This document shows, piece after piece, positions 33,421 through 45,870 of a stretch of DNA of 64,000 nt. Source of the stretch: Sphaerolaimus hirsutus (taxonomy: Eukaryota > Nematoda > Chromadorea > Monhysterida > Sphaerolaimidae); assembly GCA_964036195.1 (NCBI GenBank), contig OZ038453.1, positions 5,409,469-5,473,468 on the forward strand. Direction: 5' to 3'. The first letter of the stretch is position 1. Every line of letters begins with the position of its first letter. The notes below the pieces were generated by a model, which saw nothing but the letters and a program-made list of their open reading frames with translations, was not told the DNA's origin and made no database searches. The translations under genes were made by a program, and so were the position numbers.

Positions 33421-36400
33421 TCACTGCACATTGAAACATGTACAACACTGAAAACCACAACGTATTGAACCAAATACGTACCACAAGTCGTTTGGCGTAG
33501 CACTCCTCATCCAAAGGGCAATTGCGTGGCGTCGTACCGGCGCGCAATTGGCGGATCGGCTGTGGCACGGTAGGGCGCTGTTCACTGGTCGGCGGCGGTT
33601 CGCTTGTCTGCACATTTTCGTACTGTAAACATAGATTACAGTACAAAGCAAAATATCGAAGCAATTTTCTTTCCTAACCGTTTTGTTCCCGGCAGCCGCT
33701 TGCTCATTCTTCTTTGCACTTTTGCGCGCGCTGGCCGGGGAACTGGCAGCAGTCTGATTCTGAGTTTATATTATCAGTTTATAATGGCAACAAAGTTGTA
33801 CAACAGAAGCACTGCAGACAGAAACTTACTGTCAGGCGGTACTGCTTCGCAGCACATTCTGTGTCCGGTACACGCTGGCCAGTGCGTTTCTGGGCACTTT
33901 GCGGCAGTACGACGCCATCATTGTTCTTGCAGTCCATTTCAGCGGGCTGTAAAAAAGCGGATAGAATTTACTTGCTTCTTAACACTGAATTATAAGTAGG
34001 AAAAAAAACAGAAACTGTCAGTCACCTCGGCAAACTGCAGCTGTTGATGCTGCCGCTGCAGCGCCTGCGAGTACGCCAAGCCGTCTTCACTGGTATCTGA
34101 CGGCACCTGGTGGCAGAACTGCAAATATACATGAGAAATTTCAATTTGCATATGGTATTGCACATGAAGAAGTAATGAAATGTCTTACTAACGGGAACGT
34201 TTTGCAGGGCTTGCTGCAATTGCTTCACCTCAAACCGGGTCGCCTGAAGCTTGGCAGCCTGGGCAACCTTGGAAGCCTGCCTTTGCTGCAAGTGTGCGGC
34301 GATGGTTGTCGCTGTGTACGCATTCACCGGTGACGTGTATGGCAAACTTGGTGCCTGCACGTTCTGTTGCGGAGCAGGCAATTTGTGCACGGTGTGGCAT
34401 TGGCCCTTTTCTGTCGGCACAGATTTCTACGGTTTTTTCATAGACCCGGCAAGTTGGTCCAGTTGTTGCGTTGGCTGTAAGTACGATATGTCACTTTATC
34501 ATAATCATAAAGAAATGCAATACTACAAATAAGTACCACTGTGCACACTGATTTACCGAAATATGTATAAGAATGTGTAAATTGTATTTCATCAAAAGTA
34601 ACAATAAGTAAATCTTTGAAATTACACATTTTCAATTTACCAAAAGATGCATCTTAAGTAGTTTGTTGACACAAAAGAAATAGTGCAATCCTAACAATTT
34701 CAGCCAGGTATTGTACCAGACTGTCGTCTTGGTCCGGTTTGGCAACTTTCGCCTCCTGCTGCGGAAACGCAAAGTTGCCCGGCAGTGTTTTCTGATGTAA
34801 GTAACATTAGTAGTTAGTACAGGGTTGTTAGTTACATGCTGTTTACGTACATCATGAAACACCACCGTTATACTCACCTGCACCGGCGTGACGTTGTAGT
34901 CCATTTCCGCGTTCTTTTGTGGTGCAGCTAGGGGCGACACAATGAGACCGCTGGTCCTGCGGCGGCGGCGTTCGAGCAGCGCACTGCCAGACGGATTGGC
35001 AGCCGGAGCCGCAACGATCGACAAACTGGTCATTCCAGTATGGCCCGAGTCCTACGAAAAGTTAACATCATTTACGAAACGTTTCAAGTAAATTACTTTT
35101 TCCTACTTTTAAGTGGTGACGTTGAGATACGTTAAAGGCAACAGTCCAGAAAACACACACACTCCATCCACGAAATGTTTATCAATCAAATAACCTGGTT
35201 CATGATGAAGTCCTCGATCATGTCACAGAACTTGCTCAGATCGGCCTTCAGCAGCGTGTTGATGACGCCGATTTCCTGCTGCACCATGCCGATGAACCTT
35301 TTGTTGTTGATGAACGAGCAAATGCAGGGCAGTTTGCTGCGCTTCACGCTGTCCGCATTCACGCTTGTGCTCTGCAAATTAGCACATTTGAAAGATATGG
35401 TAGAATTGACTGAATACATGACAATAACGAATAGTTTACCGATTGGGTGCACTGCGACAGCATGCTTTCCATATTTTGGCGCATTGCACGGACCGCTGCA
35501 AAGTCCATCTTGTTGATAATGGGCGCGCACTGTTCCAGCACGCTGTGAAACTGGGGGTTCGTCAGGGGCTCGTGCACGCGGCATGTCTGGCGGTGGTTAC
35601 GGCAATGTAAAAAAAGTGTATATTAAAAACGGAAAATTCAACTAAAATGGTCAAAACGTAACACTTAACAACAACAATTTACTATTACACTTTAACGTTA
35701 ACACAAAGTAAATTTTTCTTCACGCATTACAATTTTCCCGTTACATTCATGCAACTCGCACCTGGTTGTTGTCCTGCGCCACGATGGGCGCGTTGTCCTG
35801 CGCCATGTCGGGCGCCTCGTGAAAGTCCTCCGGCGGTGCGCTATCGACAGTTTGGGCACCCGTCCGTGGCACATTGTGGGTATCTGCAGGTGGGACGGCA
35901 CTCTCAGCCTGTTGAACTCGGAAATCAACGAGTTGCACCGCCATACTTTGCGGCTCCAATTTCTCTGGCATGAACGTGGTTTTCACCAATTTGCCGAGCA
36001 TCATGTAAAAGTTGCCCTGGCACACGTTGTGCCAGTAAATCTGCATTGCTTGGCGCCAATCGGTCGCTGTAAAGTGCACAACCACTGCTACAAACGTACA
36101 AACATAAAAACAACATTAAATGATACATTTCAGTAAACCAACATCTACTGGCCGTTCCTTCCTTGAATACAATCATCGGCATGGTGGAGAACTGGATCAT
36201 TTCTTCTGCCAGTTGCATAGCCTGAGCCTCTGATTGCCGCATTTGTTGCACCAGGGTAAAAACGATGTGCGCCTTCAAGTCGTTTCACACTTTGTCCAAC
36301 TCGATTTTCCACGCGTACTCCCCCAGTTCGCGCCGGCTGATCAGAATAAATGTGTTGAAAACGTTACTACTGTTCCCCAAACTGTGATAATTCCATGACG

Positions 36401-39400
36401 CAAGGCTTATCTGAATCGACCTTGGGCAGTTCTCCTGGCTCCACTGGCGAAATGGCGGCTTTTTGTTCAGCGGTGCGGCCCTGACTGCGCAGGCATTCCA
36501 CGATGTTGGGAAACACTGAGTAGTTGTACCAATTTTGCGTAATGCAAATGCGAAGTTTACGTATACATGGCCTGGAAAGGGCAAACTCACCGGACTCGTC
36601 TGCATAGTAGCCCATGTGCTTCAGAGTCATGAAATTCAGCTCCATGATCTTCTTGTAGTAGTGTGCCCCGAGGTCCTTGTTTGACACGCCGCTCAGACGG
36701 CCGCCGTAAATTATGCGCGCTTGGGTCAATGCTCTCTGAAAGGACAGTGAAACAGTGTTACGTGTACGGTGTAAAACAAAGTTGCTTACTTAAAACTGAA
36801 AGTAAATATTGTTTGCACTTGCCGTAAAACGGAAACTGAAACCTATTTGCACTTGCACAAAAACAAATACGGCAAAATGTTTTGCACTTGCCGGAAAAGG
36901 GAAACAGATACATTTGCCGCACTTGCCGTAAAACGGCATACAGAAATTTGACACAGCAGTACTCGTCAACTGTAAACTGAGAAGTCTAAAACATGATTAA
37001 CCTTGAACTGCCGCTTTTTCGTGTCCCACATAGACTGCAAAATGCCGCGGCAGGCAGCCAAAGCATCTTTGTTTGTTGCAGCGGACTCGTTGGCCACCTC
37101 GCGGGTCAACCACATCTTCTGGTCGGGGTAGTTGTCGTACAGGGGCTCAAAGGAGCTCTCCCTTGTGAAGTTGTTCCACAACCTGTTCACCGCTGGGTGA
37201 TCCGATTGCTGAAAAAAGAAATGAAAGAATGGTTACAGAAAGGAAGCTTTAACTATCAAATGAAAGTAAGCAGTAAACTGCAACTAATGTTCATTTGCCT
37301 TTCCGGGTGATTTAGGTCGTACTTGGTGCACTCCTTCATGCTCCAGCACCTGCAATGTGAGTAATGTACGTGTTCACAACAGCCATTTACTTGTGTGATA
37401 AAAAAATACAAACAGTAACAAACAGCGGGTATTTCTGGAACAGCTTGTGGAACTTCTCCCAGAATTCTTCCGATTTCTCTGCCGGAATCAGCACGCTCGG
37501 CCGGCCTCCAACGCCAACGCGGCTCACATCTGAGGTCACTCACACACCGTCTTAACTGTCCAGTATACTGTTTCCAGCCATGCACGTTTGTGAATATCCT
37601 GTTAAATACAGGTAGCCTTACAGCTAACCGTTTCATCATGATATTGTACGAATTGCAAGGCAAGGAACAGTTTACATTTACTTGCAGATGGTGTGTGACT
37701 GTCACCGGTTTTTTCAGGGTTTTTTCCGGCCACTTTCATCTTGCTCGAGCGCTTTTCAGTCTTCAACTGGGCCACCGCCAGCGACCGCTCATCGTCATTG
37801 GATGGCGTTTGCGACCCGTTGTTGGGGCCGCGGCCGCGCGGCCCCAACAGATTCATTTCCTGAGTTATGGGAGGTATGTGAGATTGTCACGTAACTGAAA
37901 ATGTATGGGAAAGTCACAATTATGCATGATCCGGAACTATCCAAACCAAAGGGGTCGGAATCGTAAGCTACCTCTTGGTCATCATCCTGCTGGGTGAAGT
38001 CCTCCACCCAGTCCTTGTCCTTCTGTGGATTGTCCTCGTCCACTTGGCCATCCTGAAGCTTTTTCAGTTGCTTCGTGGCATTCACGCAAGAGCAGCGCAC
38101 ATTGCTGTTGTCGCGGCGGATGACTGGTACTTGCTGTATACAAGAAAGTGCTACTGTAACTGCAAACTCTTCTTTTGAAAATGCCAAAAACGGTCATTTA
38201 AACGTACCACTTTAGCGACCTGTGCAGCCAGCGCCCTCGTTTGCTCCTCCAGTCTCCTGGCATTTTCCTTGCTCTGCCTTTCCATTTCAACGTCCACTGC
38301 GCTCGGTGGCGACTTGGCGGTCTGACTGTACCGCGGTGTGATGAAGTCGTCATCATCGTTCTGCAGTTTACAACGCTATGTTTACTGTTTCATGTAAAGA
38401 GAACTTAAAAAGAAGTTTACTACATCTGCACATGCACATGGTAAACTGCAAACTTTGTGCTTGTAGGCATTCATAAATGGGGTTGGAACGGATTGCAGTT
38501 TACTTGAATGAGTTATTCCCAAGTAATTGCGTTTGACAGATACATTATTTTGGTGAACTGACATGCATTCAAAGCCAATTTATGATGTTACCAGCACACA
38601 GTTTGCAGTTCAGCATGTGTACCCAAGTTAAATTAACCTCCCAGTCATCCCACTTCACCTTGGCACGCACATTCTCTTTCTTCACATGTTCTTCGTGCAG
38701 GCTCCTTTTGCTTTTGGACGCCTTGCTCTTCAGCGCCACGTGTCGCTCGTACTCGCGCTTTGCCTGAGAGATATTTCAAAGTAGTGTTTTGTAGTGACAA
38801 TTACACAGTGTTCTAAAACACAGTGTGTTTCAAATTCATGTATACAGCAAGACTCGCTGGCAGATTTTAGAACGGTACAAATCGTGGAATGTGTCTATAT
38901 AGTTACTGCTTGAAAGATGAAAGGTATGGGTTCAAGCAAATCATGTTTACTGTGACAACCCATATCCCATGAAAGTCGGGGATTTGGCATTCCCCATCCC
39001 GATCCCTTCAAAGTAAATTCCATTTTAACCGTACTGAAAATAACACACTGTTAAAAAACACAGTGTGTTCCAAATAATGAGAAGCTTGAGACTATCCAGA
39101 ATCTCTGTTCGCTATTTTTTTGACAGTAGAAATTGTGGAATGTGTGTATATAGTGTGTGCTTGAAACATGAAAGATGCGGGTTCAAGCAAATCACGTTTA
39201 CTTGTGAGGAACGTGATCCCGATCCCGATCCCAGATCCGTGAAAGTCCAGCATTTTGCAGTCCCTATCCCGATCCCCATCCCGATCACGAAAAGTCAATC
39301 CACTTTGAACCGTACTGACAATGACACACTGTGTTCCAAATAAAGGGTGTAAAGGTGTTCTGGCAACCATGAGCTAGGTTCGCTAGAGAGTTTTGAAACG

Positions 39401-40381
39401 GTAGAAATAGTGCAACGTGTGTATATAGTTACTGCTTGAAACATGATAGATGTGGTTTCAAGCGTTTAATGTTTACTGTGGCAAACGGAATCCCGATCCC
39501 GGATACCGTGAAAGTCCTGTATTTTGCAGTCCCTATCCCGATCCCCATTTGTAGCCGATCCCGATCCCAATCCCCATCCCGATCCCCATCCCCATACTGA
39601 TCCCCATCCTGATCCCGATCCCCATCCGTATGCCAATCCGCATCCCAATAAGTAAATTCCCTTTGAACCGTGTTGAAAATAACACACTGTTTTTAACACA
39701 GTGTGTTCCAAATAATGGGAAGCTTGTACATGTGGACCTACACACGACTTGCTAGAATCTCCATTTGTACTGTAGAAATAGTGGAATGTGTGTATATAGT
39801 GTGTGCTTGAAACATGAAAGATGCGGGTTCAAGCAAATCACGTTTACTGTGAGGAACGTGATCCCCATCCCGATCCCGATCCCCATCCGTATGCCGATCC
39901 CCATCCCGATCCCAATCCCCATCCCGATCCCGATCCCGAAAACTCAATCCCCTTTGAATCCTAGTGACAATGACACACTGTTTAACTACAGTGCATTTCA
40001 AATAAATATTCGCTGTAATATGTTCATGTAAATACACAAATTTTTGCACAATTTGTTTTGCTGTATGGAAGAAATCGTGCAAGGTGTCTACAGTGTGTGC
40101 TTGAAACATGAAAGATTTGGGTTGAAGCCAAAATAGTCAGAAATGTTTAACTGTGAGAATGACACACGGTTGTTAAAAACCGCGTGTTTCAAATAATGAA
40201 AGGTAACTCAACCTGTCAATTGCACACAGGTATTTTAGGCATGACATTCATGTCTACAGTGCGTGCTTGAAACATGAATGATGTGGGTTTAAGCAAAAAA
40301 TGTCCAAAATTTCAATGTCCAAAAGTCAAACGTCACCTTCTCAGTCAGCATCAGATCATACTCGGATGATGGGCGGGCAGT
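33421..40381 (-). pseudogene. Gene C: ~20-exon unknown protein, lesions present
   Basis: Exons (minus): 40337-40381, 38638-38763, 38208-38360, 37972-38133, 37682-37859, 37420-37529, 37299-37349, 37002-37208, 36149-36735, 35762-36087, 35440-35586, 35195-35371, 34878-35051, 34696-34791, 34193-34474, 34026-34118, 33830-33946, 33679-33759, 33482-33622, stop at 33421. Splice sites and phases agree at every junction, giving about 1,080 residues. Early exons are acidic or basic low-complexity (KVKWDDWE, NDDDDF, DFTQQDDDQ); middle exons are globular (FWEKFHKLFQKYPLF, LYDNYPDQKMWLTREV); later ones are Q-rich. Lesions: TAG 36367-36369 with a frame change, TGA 36285-36287 and TAG 34427-34429. One intron is GC-AG (37299). 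I recognise no domain. A 5' exon is probably missing from the model. Confidence 0.7.
38808..40320. repeat. Tandem ~240-360-bp repeat with GATCCC tracts, in a gene C intron
   Basis: About six units, each starting 'acacagtgtgttccaaat' and containing 'gtgtatatagt', 'gcttgaaacatgaaagat' and 'ggttcaagcaaatca' (starts near 38808, 39045, 39322, 39685, 39978 and 40163). Three of them carry long CCCGATCCCGATCCC hexamer runs (39215-39290, 39485-39650, 39855-39945). It lies entirely between gene C exons 40337 and 38763. Minus-strand ORFs with 'RDRDRD' or 'GIGIGIG' texture are artefacts. Confidence 0.75.
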
Positions 40382-40446
40382 CTGAAAAAAATTTAAGTCG
40401 GAAGTGCGCACACGTCTAACGTGTCATACAACAGAATAAAAGCAGT

Positions 40447-41491
40447 ATGCCTAGCCTAACTGAACAACTTAATTCACTGGCAGTTGGGAACAAGAGTGTA
40501 ATGTCGCAGCAAGGGCAGCAATCCAGCGGGCCTTACGCTGCGCAACAGTCGCAGTCCAATTTCAGTCGCACTTTCTCACATGGTCAGATACGCGGCATGT
40601 TCCAGTTTCCCGCCACAATGAACACTTCAGCCTACCCCTTTCCACCACCGCCCCCAAACAGGTGCTTGTGTACACATTTCAGTATCGTTTCTCTAAAGCT
40701 ACCTGCCTATCAAGAACCAATTAAAATTTAAACAGCACATTCTAATAAAGAATGTGCTCCAAATAGTGAGGTATGATTGTTTTGGACAAGGATTTACGCA
40801 ACAACATTCTGCTTGAGACTGCAACCAAACTCTAAAAATGCATGTCATCATCATTTTCCATGAAACATGACATTTGTGGGTTTCACTTTTCACACTGCTA
40901 AATGCTTTTTGTGATTGCAGGTGCAGCAAACAGTTCTTATGTGATAAGGTTTGTGTATGAGAAAATGTAACAGTGTGTACACAAGCACAGTTTTCGTTTT
41001 CCGGTACCCAGTGCGTCTACACCCAATCAAACAACACAAGTGCAAAGTGCTACTTCAGTGTCCACAGCTGAAGGCATGAGTATTGACAGGAGTGAGGAGG
41101 ATGCTGGCCCCAGAATGACAGCATTTCATGCTGTTAGTTTACAGTGTGGTAAAAACTGACCATGTTGACAAAAATGTGTCAAAGTTGATCATGTGTTATT
41201 CTTCAAGAAATGCGGTTTTTTCCATTTCTTTCAAAATGCAGATGGATGAGCTCATCAACTTCATGAAAACCACCAAGAACAACATTGTACATGTGAACAC
41301 GCAAGTGCAGAAACTGGTGAACACAGTGAACCAGTTTACGGGCAAGAATGCATATGGCCAGTAAAGCTACGGAGGTTCTGTTGGAACACACAAAGTTGCT
41401 CGAAAAGAAAGAGAAGGCTTATGAGCTGATGGTGACAGAGCTTGTTCTGCGTGACCTGCAGCGTACCCATCCTGTCAATCGCTACATGTGA
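40447..41491 (+). CDS. Gene B: small Q/S/P-rich protein with helical C-terminus
   Basis: Exon 1 40447-40661 opens MPSLTEQLNSLAV, then Q/S-rich sequence (QQGQQSSGPYAAQQSQ) and FPPPPPN; donor AACAG|GTGCTT leaves phase 2. Exon 2 from 40991 continues in phase (PSASTPNQTTQVQS, SIDRSEEDAG) to GCT|GTTAGT at about 41135. Exon 3 from 41242 (MDELINFMKTTKNN) is helical and ends at TAA 41362-41364. A +1 frame from about 41358 stays open (KATEVLLEHTKLLEKKEKA...) to TGA 41491, suggesting a one-base lesion or a missed splice. AATAAA at 41575-41580. It lies antisense between genes A and C. No domain recognised; a DNA-binding or coiled-coil partner is possible but unsupported. Confidence 0.5.
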
Positions 41492-41574
41492 AACACTGAA
41501 CCAACTGATTCCCCCCTTTTATACACAGAAGTGTGATGTTCAGAAAGTACTACTTAAAAGTGAACCGTTCTTGT

Positions 41575-41580
41575 AATAAA
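41575..41580 (+). terminator. AATAAA polyadenylation signal of gene B
   Basis: AATAAA on the plus strand 84 bases after the TGA at 41489-41491. It supports gene B as a real plus-strand transcription unit. Confidence 0.5.
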
Positions 41581-41647
41581 TGTCTGCGAAAGCGCAACAG
41601 AACTGCAAACTCATGTTACTACTGTCAAAATTCAAATTTAGCTTCAC

Positions 41648-44600
41648 GTCGGACGCTGTGGGCGGGGCTGTGTCAGCCGGGTTTGCCCGGCGGTGCGGTC
41701 CGGGTGGGCTCGGCGGGCGCGGCGTGATCATCTGGCAAGGCAGGCGTGTCGGGCTCAGCGTTATTGGGTGGGTTCTGGTTATCCGCCCACCACGGAACAC
41801 GATGGGGTACATCCTGAAAAAATGAGAAATGTTGAAAGAATTTTGCATTAGAAAAAGCTGTAAAGTATTGCATGCACACGCTAGTTTACTGTCACATCTA
41901 AGTAAAGTGATAATCCAGCTTTGAACACATTTCAGTTAACTGAAATGGTTTATTCATTGACTGCAGTTGCCAGAGACATCATTGTATGAAACGCAAATGT
42001 GTTATAAGTTGAGGTATCAGTTTACAAAAATGTTGTGGTAAAGTAGTGTGTGCATGACCATTAGTACAACATAAGCTGGATTACAGGGAAGCTAACTAAC
42101 ACCAAAGAATGACACCGAAAATGAGGGAAAAAAGTATAGATGGTGCATGTACTTCAGCGATGTACATGCTTAAGAATTAGTTGAAATCAGAATCCACCTT
42201 CCTTTCACCAACACCGGGAAAGTGCACAGTTAATATTCCTAGAAGCTACATAAAAACTTTAAATGGTAAGTGCGACTTACAGTTAAACTTACACTGTCCA
42301 ACGGCCTACCTGCCATTCAGAAAGTTATTCAAAAAAAGTGAACAGTAAAATGGTAAACAGTGTCCAGCTAAAGATATCCATCAGGCCGAACGGAAGCGAA
42401 TTTGTGCGGAGGCGAATTGTATCGGGCGCAAACAGGCTAGGTGTCCTTGTCTGGTGCCGAATCCAACTGTCGTCACCAGTACCCGTGTGAATCCAGCCCT
42501 GGCCCTTGTCCAAAACATCTGCAGAAAAGAGCACATTACAATTAATGTTTCTTTTCCATGTTAAACTGACAGTTAGAAAAGAGTACCTTCTTTGTACATG
42601 GCCGGCAATGGGGTAGTGCACGTGGGCATGGCCAACTCGTTCCGGATGTCTTGCAGGGTCTGCTAAATAGGAGAAACATTTTGAGAAAATGTTTTGCAAA
42701 AGGAACTTAGTCATGTATAATTTTGTAAATACAAAATTATAAAATCAGTGCAGTATAAGCCAGTTTCGATTCAGCCAAAGCAATTCTCACTTTTTAAGAA
42801 ACAATTAAAATTTTAAGACAGTGAAAAAGTGGGAATTTTGATGGCTGAAAAATATATATATGGAACACACAGACATTTTTGATTCCCAGAATATGCACCT
42901 TTCTAAGAACCAATTAAAATTGTCAGCCAGTGAAACAGTGAGAAATTTGATGGCTGAAAAATATATATATGGAACAGACTGAAACATTTTCGATTCCATC
43001 AATCTACACCTTTCTAAGAACCAATTAAAATTGTCAACCAGTGAAACAGTGAGAATTTTGATGGCTGAAAAATATATATATATGGCACACACTGAGACAT
43101 TTTTGATTCCAACTTCTGATGCATGAGGTGAACAATTTTCAAAACAGAAAGATGGGAAAAAGTGATTTTACAGAAGGATTTTGGTATAACAAAAATTTAA
43201 ATATGGAACCCACTTTTTTTGATTCCAAACATACCTGCAGAATGTGCAAAATTTTTGCAACAGAAACATGGGGAAATTTTATTTCACATGAAAGATTTTG
43301 GTTATACACAAATATAAATATGGAAGCCACTTAGACACTTTCGATTCCAATGGAATATGCAGAAGGTGAAAAATTTTAAAAAGAGAAACATGTGAAAAAT
43401 GGATCTCACATGAAACATTTTGGTTGAAGAAAACTATATATGGAACCCTGTCAGACACTTTTTGATTTCACACATATACGCAGAGTTTGCCAAAACTTCG
43501 AAACGGAATTATGGGAAAAAGTCATTTTACATGACCGATTTTTGGTATAACCAAAATATAAATATGAGCCCATTTCCCTACTTTTTTGATTAATATATGT
43601 CTCCTTATTTCACAAAAAAAACAATCGTACTGAACTAACTTCGGCGGTGATTGTGCCCTTCACCTTCTGCACGCCACTGCTTTTCAACTGGAGATCAGTG
43701 CGCTTATCTGGCACGATCGGATCGCCATACTGAAATACGTAAGAGTACATCTATTGAAGAATTTACCAAACTGAACATTCTTATATTGAAACTTCTGCAT
43801 ACTTAAAATTTACATTTAACGAAAACAAAGCGCAAAAAGGATGAAAGTAAAGAAGTAAACTTACTTCATTCAGAGGGGCAGTTCTGATCTCACAGGTCCT
43901 GTTGTGCTCCTCCCTCAAGCGCTTCTTTTCCGCAATCATCCCGGGGCTGTCCGGCGGAATTGGTAGGCCGGCCTCCATCGCCGCGCGCGCTTCCCCATCC
44001 TGCAACACATTCAGAAACGTCTAAAACATGTCTCAAGAACACTGAAAGAATTCTTACTGAAAGAAAACTAACGTAAATGTTGTGTCACCGCGGCTTGTCA
44101 CAAACGAAGAGCGGCCACTTTCGCTTGGGCTTCTCGGCTGTGGCAGCGTCTTGGCCAACTGTCGGCGTCGGGGGCTTGGTTTTCTCGGCTGTGGCAGTGT
44201 CTTGGCAAACTGTCGGCGTCGGGGACTGTGAACCCCCAACAACGACAGTTTGCACTTTCTTCTGTTGCACGGGCGCCGGCAATTCCTTGGCGGGCAGTAT
44301 GACGGGCGCGGGTACGTGTTGCGCGGGCGCGGGTGCGGACACGGAAGCCGTAGTGCTTGCAGCGGGTGCAACCACTGCAGACGGCACAAGGGGACCACCG
44401 TACACATTCATGGCTGACACACGTGCCTGCTGTTGCAGCTCCTGCTGCAAAGTCACAGTGTGTGTGTGTGTGAGATCAAAGGATCAGTTTGCATCTACAT
44501 TTTACACAATGGGTAAAAGGTGCTACAGTATGTCTGTCACAGTGTGCAAAGTTACACTGTCATGGCAACATCAGTTTACATCTACTTTTAAAATAAGTGG

Positions 44601-45665
44601 TGAAAAGAGCAACAGTAGTTCACGTTGTGCAAAATTTCAGGAAAGTGTACAGTCAGGTATTTCTGATTGAGTGTGTAACGCCGGAAAGAGAACATATACA
44701 AATGAAGAAAAAATGACGAACCATTTTTTTCTCTTTCAATTCCAGCCTTTTCTTGTGTCTGCGCCAACTTTCTCAGCCTTCTTTGCTCCTCCATCGACAA
44801 TTTCTGCTGGCGCGCTCTTTCCTCCTCGCACGCTTTTTCCTGCTCCTCCAAATGGTCACCATCAGCGGGGACTTCCGGCTCAGCCGGAGACTCCTGACTC
44901 GCGAACAAATCCTGAAAAGGAACATTGTGTACACTTTTGACACGATGGAAAGAAAATTCCACATAGTTGAAACAAATGAAATGTGAGTTTACAAAAAAGC
45001 ACAGAAGTTTGCTAAATTACAGCTGAATTTAGACTAATTTCAAATAAAGAATATAATGTATGTGTAGAAAAAGTTCAGAAACCTGTACAAATATAAGTAG
45101 CAAACCTGCAACAAAACCCTGCCAAACAAATGTGCGAGGTGATCGTCCGGGACAATCATGCGCTGCGGCTCGAAAATGTCACGCTGAGAAGTCTGCGCGG
45201 CCTGCCCTCTGGTGTGCATGTTTGTGCCTCGGCCGCGCACGGGCGGTCCAGTCGGAACGGTCTGAAGTGGGGCAAACGATTTGTAAACATTGGTTGGCTT
45301 ATCTTGGATTGTAAACATTCGCGTTGGCTTGTAAACATTCTCAAATTGTAGATAAATTGGCTGATGTCCAAAACACACTTGTACTCAAACAAAAATGATA
45401 ACTAGAAAACACATGAAAAGAAATGGTAAGATAATTGTTGGGAGATAACCAAAGAAATCGAATCAGTAACCTGTTCTGGCGGCTGGCTCTCAGTTTTCTG
45501 CTTTGGCGGCCATCCACGTTTGTTTCCATTTTTGCCTTTGCCGCCATCTGAAGTAGTTTCCGCGGTCGCGGCAACGTTTTGGGATCTGCCGCGCACCATA
45601 CCGCCCAGAGTTCGGACCATTTTCGACGCGAAATCAATCGAACGGTCTATTTTTGACTTTTCCAC
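41648..45665 (-). CDS. Gene A: ~9-exon unknown protein, divergent from transposase
   Basis: ATG 45663-45665. Exons: 45471-45665, 45106-45261, about 44731-44911, about 44089-44444, 43865-43999, 43640-43729, 42587-42662, 42359-42518 and 41648 or 41673-41813. The start is basic (MEKSKIDRSIDFASKMVRTL, GKGKNGNKRGWPP). Exon 3 is a charged helix, probably coiled coil (EEQEKACEEERARQQKL). Exon 4 is Ala/Pro/Thr-rich with two copies of a PTPTV.QD.ATAEK repeat, then KRKWPLFVCDKP. Exon 8 has GWIHTGTGDDSWIRHQ. Most phases agree; the ends of exons 3 and 4 are uncertain. The last exon is open in two frames: one stops at TGA 41673-41675, the other leads in phase into gene C exon 40381, so A and C could be one gene. 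In Harbinger elements the divergent partner is usually a Myb/SANT protein; I see no such domain. Confidence 0.55.
42770..43600. repeat. Tandem ~110-bp repeats in a gene A intron
   Basis: Three close copies (42795-43110) share 'aagaaccaattaaaattgtc', 'cagtgaaacagtgag' and 'gatggctgaaaaatatata'. Further diverged copies (43110-43600) follow with 'gatgggaaaaagtgatttt' and 'ttttggtata'. It is confined to the intron between exons at 43640 and 42662. A piece of the unit ('aagaaccaattaaaattt') is also present at 40714. Confidence 0.65.
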
Positions 45666-45870
45666 AAAATTTTTGCTTTTTATTTCTTATCTTTGAAAGA
45701 TATGGATTTGTGCCAAAAAAAAGTGACACGTCGTGATACAATTTTATGTTATTCATGGTTACTTTTTTTATCACTTGTTACATTTCTGGCTATATGCCAG
45801 AAATGTCTGGCATATGGCCAGAAATCTGAAATATCGATTTACAAAAACTGTCGCCAAAAAACGTTTCAAA
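45666..45870. promoter_or_regulatory. 205-bp divergent promoter region of gene A and transposase
   Basis: The region between the two start codons carries a perfect 10-bp inverted repeat ATATGCCAGA-AATG-TCTGGCATAT (45792-45815). It also has two further CCAGAAAT/ATTTCTGG half-sites on either side (45783-45790 and about 45823-45832). Clustering of four half-sites between divergent genes suggests an operator for an element-encoded DNA-binding protein. No TATA box was seen. Confidence 0.5.

Noticed and set aside
34251-34532. Plus-strand ORFs across 33.6-38.8 kb
   Set aside because: They lie antisense to gene C exons, whose minus-strand splice sites and phases are consistent. The plus frames have no support.
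39092-40109. ORFs with RDRDRD or GIGMGIG texture
   Set aside because: They are translations of GATCCC hexamer runs in an intron of gene C.
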